Source: Achromobacter sp.
GTDB taxonomy: Bacteria > Pseudomonadota > Gammaproteobacteria > Burkholderiales > Burkholderiaceae_B
NCBI GenBank assembly: GCA_003454835.1
Contig: DMTA01000262.1
Span: 1 to 21,905 of the forward strand
Direction: 5' to 3'
Length of the DNA: 21,905 nucleotides
Shown here: piece after piece, positions 16,577 through 21,905 of the stretch
Position numbering within the stretch: the stretch's first letter is position 1
Layout: each line of letters begins with the position of its first letter
The notes under the pieces: generated by a model
What the model saw: the letters and a program-made list of their open reading frames with translations, nothing else
Told to the model about the DNA's origin: nothing
The model's database searches: none
Position numbers and translations under genes: made by a program

Positions 16577-17889
16577 TGAATCGCCCCGCCGAGCCCGCCG
16601 CCGCTACGCCGGCGGTCAAAGAACGACCAACCTCGCGCATTTCCCGGGTCGCGAGGACCGGACGCGTATTTCGTTTCGTCGTCCAACGCGCCAACGAAGA
16701 GAAGCTGCTGCAGGTTGCCTCCAGTCTTACCTTCACCACCGTTCTGGCTATCGTCCCCATGCTTGCGGTGGTGCTGTCGCTGTTCACGGCATTTCCCGTG
16801 TTCCAGGAATTCCGGGTCGCCCTCGAAGACTTCCTCACCACGAGCCTGATGCCGCCGTCCGTCTCGGACAACATCATGGACTACCTGAACCAGTTCGCGC
16901 ACCAGGCATCGCGCCTGACCGCCATTGGCGGCGCGTTCCTGCTGGTAACGTCGCTGCTGCTGATCATGACGATCGACCAGGCCTTCAACGACATCTGGCG
17001 CGTCTCGCGCCAGCGCCCCCTGCCGCAACGGGCGCTGGTGTACTGGGCCATCATTACGCTTGGGCCGGTTCTGGCTGGCGCCAGCCTGTGGGCGACCTCG
17101 TTCGTGGCCCGCGAATCTCTGGGCCTCATCAAGGACGTGCCCGAAATCATCAGTGTCGTCGTCTCGTTCATCCCGCTGGTGCTGACCGGCCTGGGTTTTG
17201 CCGCGCTCTTCGTCGTCGTGCCCAACCGCGACGTGCTGTGGCGCGACGCGCTGATCGGGGGTTGCGTCACGGCCATCGTGCTGGAAATCATGAAGTCCGC
17301 GTTCGCGTTTTACCTGACGCGGTTTCCCACCTACACGGTGATCTATGGCGCTTTCGCCACCCTGCCCATCTTCCTGCTGTGGATCTACCTGTCCTGGCTG
17401 GCCGTGCTGCTGGGTGCGACCCTTGCCTCCAGCGCGCCGCTGATCCGGCTGGGACGCTGGCACATCAACCGCTATCCGGGCGCCTCGTTCGTCGACGCGC
17501 TGGATGCGCTGCGCGCGCTGCGCCGCGCCCAGCTTTCGACGCCCGGCGGCGTGGCCGCCAACACGCTGGCCTCGGAGTTGCGGCTGCACCAGGATGAACT
17601 CAATGAAGTCCTGGAAACGCTGAGCACCATGGGACTGGCCACCCGCAGTCCCGAAGACAACTGGATGCTGACGTGCGACGCGCGCGAGACCTCGCTGGCG
17701 CCCGTCGTGGATCGCTTTCTGCTGGACCGAAGCCAATCCCGCGTACGCAACGACCCCAACATCCTGCGCGTCGCATCGTCCGTAAATTCGCCGCAAACTA
17801 CGCCAACGCTGGAAGAACTCTGCGGAGAGGCGCAAAATACCGCAAATGGAGTCGCCCCAGTGCTGCAACTGGAAGCGAACAAGAAATAG
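16576..17889 (+). CDS. YihY/BrkB (UPF0761) family inner-membrane protein
   Basis: The 437-residue protein has about six TM helices (roughly 46-66, 107-130, 146-170, 187-215, 221-245 and 253-280) with the family motifs LTFTTVLAIVPMLAVVLS and PTYTVIYGAFATLPIFLLWIYLSW. The family includes BrkB of Bordetella pertussis, reported as a serum-resistance factor, and E. coli YihY, once wrongly called RNase BN. The molecular role is unsettled. Compared with E. coli YihY (about 290 residues) it has an extra soluble C-terminus of about 145 residues. Its first part (about 300-365) looks like a winged-helix fold, and the tail is low in predicted structure. The start is ATG at 16576; see the promoter entry for the likely leaderless transcript. 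Confidence 0.92.
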   Translation: MNRPAEPAAATPAVKERPTSRISRVARTGRVFRFVVQRANEEKLLQVASSLTFTTVLAIVPMLAVVLSLFTAFPVFQEFRVALEDFLTTSLMPPSVSDNIMDYLNQFAHQASRLTAIGGAFLLVTSLLLIMTIDQAFNDIWRVSRQRPLPQRALVYWAIITLGPVLAGASLWATSFVARESLGLIKDVPEIISVVVSFIPLVLTGLGFAALFVVVPNRDVLWRDALIGGCVTAIVLEIMKSAFAFYLTRFPTYTVIYGAFATLPIFLLWIYLSWLAVLLGATLASSAPLIRLGRWHINRYPGASFVDALDALRALRRAQLSTPGGVAANTLASELRLHQDELNEVLETLSTMGLATRSPEDNWMLTCDARETSLAPVVDRFLLDRSQSRVRNDPNILRVASSVNSPQTTPTLEELCGEAQNTANGVAPVLQLEANKK

Positions 17890-17925
17890 CAAAGCATAGG
17901 GCGCAGCCCGCCCCAGGAGATACCG

Positions 17926-18384
17926 ATGTTGAAGGTCAGTGAGATTTTGCGCGTCAAGGGCGATACGCTCTATACGGCGTCGCCCGACATGCCCGTGGCC
18001 CAGGCCGTGCAAACCATGAGCGAACAAGACATAGGCTCGCTGGTCATCATGGAATTCGGCACGCTGACCGGCATGCTCACGTTCCGCGAAATCATTCGCC
18101 ACATGCACGCGCATGGCGGCGCGGGCGACACCACCATCCGTTCCATCATGGACGACGCGCCGGTCAGCGTTTCGCCCAACACCAGCGCCGACGAAGTCCA
18201 GCGCCTGATGCTCGAAAAGCACGCCCGCTACATTCCCGTCATGGACGGTCCCACGCTGATGGGCGTCATTTCGTTCTACGACATGGCGCAGGCCATCGTC
18301 GCGGCCCAGCAGTTTGAAAACAACATGCTGAAGGCCTACATCCGCGACTGGCCCGCCGAAAGCGCGGAACCGGCGCAGTCCTGA
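17926..18384 (+). CDS. Two-CBS-domain protein
   Basis: The 152-residue protein is almost entirely a pair of CBS motifs (about 7-65 and 75-135), forming one Bateman module, with motifs such as DIGSLVIMEFGTLTGMLTFRE and ARYIPVMDGPTLMGVISFYD. Such modules usually bind adenine nucleotides or related ligands and act as sensors of energy state; the partner is unknown. ATG at 17926 has AGGAG (17915-17919) 6 bases upstream. It follows the yihY-type gene by 36 bases on the same strand and may be cotranscribed. It converges on dusA with a 34-base gap that holds only a weak 5-bp hairpin. Confidence 0.93.
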   Translation: MLKVSEILRVKGDTLYTASPDMPVAQAVQTMSEQDIGSLVIMEFGTLTGMLTFREIIRHMHAHGGAGDTTIRSIMDDAPVSVSPNTSADEVQRLMLEKHARYIPVMDGPTLMGVISFYDMAQAIVAAQQFENNMLKAYIRDWPAESAEPAQS

Positions 18385-18418
18385 GGCCACAGGCTCCCTT
18401 GCAGCGCCGGCTGCGGAT

Positions 18419-19435
18419 TCACATCCCGGCCGGCGCGGCCTCGCGCGTGGCGTCGCGCGCGCCCGGAGCATGACGCTGGCTGCGCCACGCGTCGTAGATC
18501 AGGTCCGGATTGTTCGCGGCCAAAAGGGCGGGATCCGACAGCATCCGCCGCCACCGCCGAGCCCCCGACTGGCCATTCACCAGCCCCAGCATCGGACGCG
18601 TCATCACCCGCAGCGGCACGCCCTTCGCAACCTGCCGCGCGGCGTATTCCGTCATGGCGTCCACGACCTGCGCATCGCTGGGCAGCCGCACCGACGGCCA
18701 CAACTGCATCGAAACCTCAGACAGCACGCGCGGCGTATGCCATGCGGCGCGTCCCAGCATTACCCCATCAAAGACGTCGGCCGCCTGCACGGATTGCCCG
18801 GCATCGGCCAGCCCGCCATTCAGCACGAACGTGCAATCCGGAAAATCGCGCTTCAATTGCGCGACCACGTCGTAGCGTAGTGGCGGGATTTCGCGATTGT
18901 CTTTGGGCGACAGGCCCTTGAGCACGGCATTGCGCGCATGCGCGATGAACACGCGGCAACCGGTGTCATAGACCTTGCCCACGAAGTCGCGCACAAATTC
19001 ATAGGAGTCGTCGTAGTCCAGGCCAAGACGATGCTTGACCGTGACAGGAATGTCCACGGCGTCCTGCATGGCCTTCATGCAGTCGGCCACCAGCGACGGC
19101 TCGGCCATCAGGCAGGCGCCAAAGGCCCCCTTCTGCACCCGTTCGGACGGGCAGCCGCAATTCAGGTTGATTTCGTCATAGCCCCATTGCTTGCCCAGCT
19201 TGGCGGCGTACGCCAGCGCGTCGGGTTCGCTGCCGCCCAATTGCAAGGCGACGGGATGCTCGGCCTCGTCAAAATCCAGGTGACGGGCCACGTTGCCGTG
19301 CAGCAGCGCACCGGTGGTGATCATTTCGGTGTAAAGGCGGGCGCGCGGCGCCAGCAGACGGTGAAAGTACCGGCAGTGGCGGTCAGTGACGTCGATCATC
19401 GGGGCGACGCAAAGCCGCCAGTCGGGGGAGTCCAA
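18419..19435 (-). CDS. dusA: tRNA-dihydrouridine(20/20a) synthase
   Basis: The 338-residue FMN enzyme reduces uridine to dihydrouridine at positions 20 and 20a of the tRNA D-loop. It aligns closely with E. coli DusA: APMIDVTDRHCRYFHRLL near the start, YTEMITTGA, EHPVALQLGG, YDEINLNCGCPSERV with catalytic Cys95, PVTVKHRLG, and GLSPKDNREIPPL. Its start is TTG at 19435, which leaves 10 residues before the conserved APM motif. The ATG inside that motif would remove part of the FMN-binding barrel, so the TTG is preferred. It is divergent from thrB, with 181 bases between them. Confidence 0.96.
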   Translation of the reverse strand: MDSPDWRLCVAPMIDVTDRHCRYFHRLLAPRARLYTEMITTGALLHGNVARHLDFDEAEHPVALQLGGSEPDALAYAAKLGKQWGYDEINLNCGCPSERVQKGAFGACLMAEPSLVADCMKAMQDAVDIPVTVKHRLGLDYDDSYEFVRDFVGKVYDTGCRVFIAHARNAVLKGLSPKDNREIPPLRYDVVAQLKRDFPDCTFVLNGGLADAGQSVQAADVFDGVMLGRAAWHTPRVLSEVSMQLWPSVRLPSDAQVVDAMTEYAARQVAKGVPLRVMTRPMLGLVNGQSGARRWRRMLSDPALLAANNPDLIYDAWRSQRHAPGARDATREAAPAGM

Positions 19436-19616
19436 GAATCACTCTACAAAACAAAGGGATGCGGTATTTTACGGTGCTTGGCGACATTGTGCCCGCCGGG
19501 TTCCGCGCCCCATGAGGAACCGCCGCCGGAGGCCACCCGCCATGTGGTCTAAAATTGCGGCGCCGCGACCGTGCTCGCCCGTCCGCGCGTCCGCTAAACC
19601 CTAATACCGAAGATCC

Positions 19617-20585
19617 ATGGCCGTATTCACCCCCGTATCCGATGACGACGCGCGCGCCCTGCTGGCGCATTTCGATCTGGGCGAGTTCGTCTCGCTTCGA
19701 GGCATTACGGCGGGTATCGAAAACACCAACTATTTTCTGTACACGACCCGCGGCGAATATGTCCTGACGCTGTTCGAGGTGCTGACGCAGGCTCAGCTGC
19801 CCTTCTACATCGAACTGATGTATCACCTGGCCGAACGCGGCATCCCGGTTCCGCAGCCGCAGACCCTGCGCGACGGCACCCGGTTGACCACGCTGCACGG
19901 CAAACCGTGCGCCATCGTGTCGCGCCTGCCCGGCGGTTACGAGCCGGCCCCCGGCCCCGCTCATTGCGCGCTCGCCGGCGCAACCCTCGCCCGTGCGCAC
20001 GTCGCGGCGCAGGACTTTCCGATCCATCAGCCAAATTTGCGTGGGCTGTCGTGGTGGCTGGAAACCGCACCCAAGGTCATGCCTTTTCTCAGCCCGGCTC
20101 AGGCCGAATTGCTGACGTCCGAACTGGCCGCCCAGCAGGCCGCCACCAAGACGCCCGCATGGCAAGCCTTGCAGTCCGGCCCCGCCCATTGCGACCTGTT
20201 CCGCGACAACGTGCTCTTCGCCGGCACATTCGAGGATCCGCTCATGGGCGGCATCATCGACTTCTATTTCGCGGGCTGCGACACCTGGCTGTTCGACGTG
20301 GCCGTCAGCGTCAACGACTGGTGCATCGAGCGCGACACCGGCGAATTCATCCCCGAGCTGGTGCAGTCCTGGCTGGACGCCTACGCGGCGGTGCGCCCGT
20401 TCACGGACGCCGAGCGCGAAGTCTGGCCCCACATGCTGCGAGCGGCAGCCCTGCGTTTCTGGTTGTCCCGGTTGTACGACTTCTTTCTGCCCCGCCCGGC
20501 GCAGACGCTCAAGCCGCACGACCCGCGCCACTTCGAAAGAGTGTTGCAAGCGCGCCACCGCTCGGAACTGCCCGTCTTGCCGTAA
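19617..20585 (+). CDS. thrB: Homoserine kinase (ThrB, aminoglycoside phosphotransferase-like type)
   Basis: The 322-residue kinase phosphorylates homoserine to O-phosphohomoserine in threonine synthesis. It belongs to the APH/choline-kinase-like homoserine kinases common in beta- and gammaproteobacteria such as Pseudomonas, not the GHMP type of E. coli. Visible motifs are RGITAGIENTNYFL at the nucleotide site, the catalytic loop HCDLFRDNVLF (Asp193, Asn198), and the metal-binding GGIIDFYFAG (Asp215). ATG at 19617 gives the typical N-terminus MAVFTPVSDDDARALL; the Shine-Dalgarno is weak. No thrC or hom lies adjacent. Confidence 0.96.
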   Translation: MAVFTPVSDDDARALLAHFDLGEFVSLRGITAGIENTNYFLYTTRGEYVLTLFEVLTQAQLPFYIELMYHLAERGIPVPQPQTLRDGTRLTTLHGKPCAIVSRLPGGYEPAPGPAHCALAGATLARAHVAAQDFPIHQPNLRGLSWWLETAPKVMPFLSPAQAELLTSELAAQQAATKTPAWQALQSGPAHCDLFRDNVLFAGTFEDPLMGGIIDFYFAGCDTWLFDVAVSVNDWCIERDTGEFIPELVQSWLDAYAAVRPFTDAEREVWPHMLRAAALRFWLSRLYDFFLPRPAQTLKPHDPRHFERVLQARHRSELPVLP

Positions 20586-20649
20586 CCGCTACGCCCCCCA
20601 TAATGGGAACAGCACCCCCGATTTGAGAGAACTCCTCCTCTAGAGAGCC

Positions 20650-21453
20650 ATGCAAGCAGCATTTCTACCCGCGACGTCCGGCTGGCTTTGGGTCCGCGAC
20701 GGATTCCGTCTGTTCCGCAAGCAACCCCTGGCCATGTTCACCTGGGCCATGGCCATCAGCCTGCTCGTCGTCTTCGCATCCGCCACGCCGCCGGTCGGCC
20801 CGATGCTCGTCGTGGCCCTGATGCCGATCATCACCCTGATGACGCTGTCCGCCTGCAAGCACGTCGAGGCCGACCGCGTCATGCTGCCGTCCATGTGGGG
20901 CAAGCCCCTAAAACAGCCTGGCGTGTTCCGCAAGCTGTTCCTGATGGGTCTGCTGTATGCCGGCCTTTGCCTGGTGACAGGCCTCGCCATCTTCCTGCCC
21001 TTTTCCGATTCGATCATGGAAGGCATGCGCATCGCCTCGGTCGAAAAGAGCATGGAACCGATTTTGTCGGCCATGGCCATGCCACTGATGCTGTTCGCGA
21101 TCTGCTACGTGGTGATCGCGGCGCTGTTCTGGCATGCGCCCGTGCTGGTGGCCTGGCACGGCCTGCGCCTGACGCAGGCGCTGTTCTTCTCCGGCATCGC
21201 GTGCTGGCGCAACAAGTTGCCGTTCATGGTGTACGGGGTCTGCTGGATCATGGTGTTCCTGTTCATCGATCTGTGCGCCGGATTGCTGGTCGCCGTCGGG
21301 TTGTCGCCCCAGTTTGCCGGCACGCTGCAGATTCCGTTCAACATTGCGGCGGGCGGCGTCCTGTACTGCAGCTTCTATCCGACCTATACCTCCGTGTTCG
21401 GCATCAATAACGCCGGCACGCATCTCGACAACGGCAACGGCGCGCAGGCATAG
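20650..21453 (+). CDS. BPSS1780-family integral membrane protein
   Basis: The 267-residue hydrophobic protein has about six TM segments (roughly 28-45, 49-67, 96-117, 140-162, 194-222 and 228-247) and the N-terminal GWLWVRDGFRLFRKQP and central CWRNKLPFMVYGVCW motifs seen in BPSS1780-type membrane proteins of Burkholderiales. Its function is unknown. ATG at 20650 follows an AGAGAG stretch (20642-20647). It lies 64 bases after thrB on the same strand and may be cotranscribed. Its 3' end overlaps the opposite-strand DUF192 frame, and the last residues (NAGTHLDNGNGAQA) look unconserved. Confidence 0.88.
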   Translation: MQAAFLPATSGWLWVRDGFRLFRKQPLAMFTWAMAISLLVVFASATPPVGPMLVVALMPIITLMTLSACKHVEADRVMLPSMWGKPLKQPGVFRKLFLMGLLYAGLCLVTGLAIFLPFSDSIMEGMRIASVEKSMEPILSAMAMPLMLFAICYVVIAALFWHAPVLVAWHGLRLTQALFFSGIACWRNKLPFMVYGVCWIMVFLFIDLCAGLLVAVGLSPQFAGTLQIPFNIAAGGVLYCSFYPTYTSVFGINNAGTHLDNGNGAQA

Positions 21454-21693
21454 CGCCACCCGCCACGGCGCAAGCGCCCTGCGCAGCCCCACCACCTGGC
21501 CGTTCCGGCCGATGAACGCCACGTCGATGGCGTAACGCATCCAGAAGGTGTGCACCGCGGCGCAGGGAGTCAGCAGCACGCCTGCCCGCGGCCCCGGCGG
21601 GGCCCGTCCCAGCAACCCGCACATCCGCCCCCACCAGCGACTCACCGTCAGCAACCGCAGACGCCTTTCGGGCGTTGAAATGGGGCGGCTCAT
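20908..21693 (-). CDS. DUF192 family protein whose frame runs on antisense to its neighbour
   Basis: The first 94 residues form a recognisable DUF192 domain: GRMCGLLGR, then HTFWMRYAIDVAFIGRNGQVVGL, APWR and VVEMRAG. This small family of unknown function often lies near Tad secretion genes. ATG at 21693 overlaps the stop of the TadC-like gene as ATGA, which fixes the start and implies coupled translation. No signal peptide is evident. The core ends near 21412, already antisense to the last 42 bases of the BPSS1780-type gene. The frame has no stop until 20908, giving 261 residues, of which the last ~165 are antisense to that gene and resemble shadow sequence. I am confident of the domain and start, less of the true 3' end. 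Confidence 0.62.
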   Translation of the reverse strand: MSRPISTPERRLRLLTVSRWWGRMCGLLGRAPPGPRAGVLLTPCAAVHTFWMRYAIDVAFIGRNGQVVGLRRALAPWRVALCLRAVAVVEMRAGVIDAEHGGIGRIEAAVQDAARRNVERNLQRAGKLGRQPDGDQQSGAQIDEQEHHDPADPVHHERQLVAPARDAGEEQRLRQAQAVPGHQHGRMPEQRRDHHVADREQHQWHGHGRQNRFHALFDRGDAHAFHDRIGKGQEDGEACHQAKAGIQQTHQEQLAEHARLF

Positions 21694-21905
21694 TGCACGC
21701 TTTGCAGCAACTGAACCGCAATCGGAAACGCCAGCACGATGAACGTGCACGGAAAGATGCAGCCGATCAACGGAAGCAACATCTTCACCGGCGCCTGCAT
21801 CGCCAATTGCTCGGCCCGCGTATGGCGATCGCTGCGGCACTGCGCCGCTTGCGCACGCAAGACCGGCCCCAGGCTGGTCCCGAGCACCTCCGCCTGCGCC
21901 AAGGC
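21690..21905 (-). CDS. tadC: TadC-like type II secretion F-domain protein, C-terminal end (truncated by window)
   Basis: Only the last 71 residues are visible; the gene continues beyond the right edge. The segment (AEVLGTSLGPVLRAQA, then RAEQLAMQAPVKMLLPLIGC and a C-terminal TM helix) matches the end of TadC, the GspF-like inner-membrane platform protein of Tad/Flp pilus machines. TadB-type proteins end differently, so TadC is preferred. Its stop overlaps the ATG of the DUF192 gene (ATGA). Confidence 0.83.
   Translation of the reverse strand, partial: ALAQAEVLGTSLGPVLRAQAAQCRSDRHTRAEQLAMQAPVKMLLPLIGCIFPCTFIVLAFPIAVQLLQSVQ

Noticed and set aside
16555..18471. A 638-residue minus-strand open frame opposite the yihY-type and CBS genes
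   Set aside because: Composition is rich in Arg, His, Gln and Gly without any recognisable motif, and it covers two well-supported genes on the other strand.
21404..21721. A 105-residue minus-strand frame over the DUF192 region that does have a stop at 21404
   Set aside because: It is in a different phase from the HTFWMR-containing DUF192 sequence and is rich in Arg/Gly/Ala with no motif. A frameshift joining the two would supply a stop, but there is no direct sign of one.

Overview
The window is a high-GC, densely coded stretch of a betaproteobacterial chromosome. Gene content and family resemblance point to the Alcaligenaceae (Achromobacter/Bordetella group): a LapA/BrtA-type type I secreted adhesin next to lapG and lapD, a BPSS1780-family membrane protein, a BrkB/YihY protein, a DUF2069-selO pair and a Tad-type secretion gene. 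The genus is an inference from gene families; no rRNA or other taxonomic marker is present.

Region 1 (1-6380) is a biofilm adhesion module. The C-terminal 1160 residues of a giant repeat adhesin (VCBS/Ig-like repeats, a von Willebrand A domain with an extra inserted domain, RTX repeats, type I secretion target) are followed on the same strand by lapG (periplasmic cysteine protease that cuts such adhesins) and lapD (inner-membrane c-di-GMP receptor that sequesters LapG). A hairpin terminator separates the adhesin from lapG, and a bidirectional terminator closes the cluster.

Region 2 (6381-9747, minus strand) is a likely three-gene operon: a membrane-anchored c-di-GMP phosphodiesterase (degenerate GGDEF, intact EAL), aroC (chorismate synthase) and an M48 lipoprotein metallopeptidase. 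An AT-rich, gene-free stretch of about 465 bp (9748-10212) lies upstream.

Region 3 (10213-14486) is the most unusual part. It holds a second LapD-like protein that keeps the LapD architecture but has replaced the residues LapD uses to bind LapG (Trp to Gly) and c-di-GMP (Arg to His, Glu to Ala). It is translationally coupled to a multi-pass membrane histidine kinase, and a convergent OmpR/PhoB-type response regulator lies just beyond. I infer a candidate signalling unit in which a LapD-derived sensor has been repurposed to work with a two-component system, or to modulate the true LapD.

Region 4 (14703-21905) is mostly housekeeping: selO with DUF2069 (minus), divergent by only 17 bp from a yihY/brkB gene followed by a CBS-domain gene (plus), then dusA (minus), thrB and a BPSS1780-family membrane protein (plus). 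At the right edge, the end of a TadC-like gene (minus) is coupled to a DUF192 gene whose frame has no stop until deep inside the opposite-strand neighbour. No tRNA, rRNA, CRISPR array or insertion sequence was seen.
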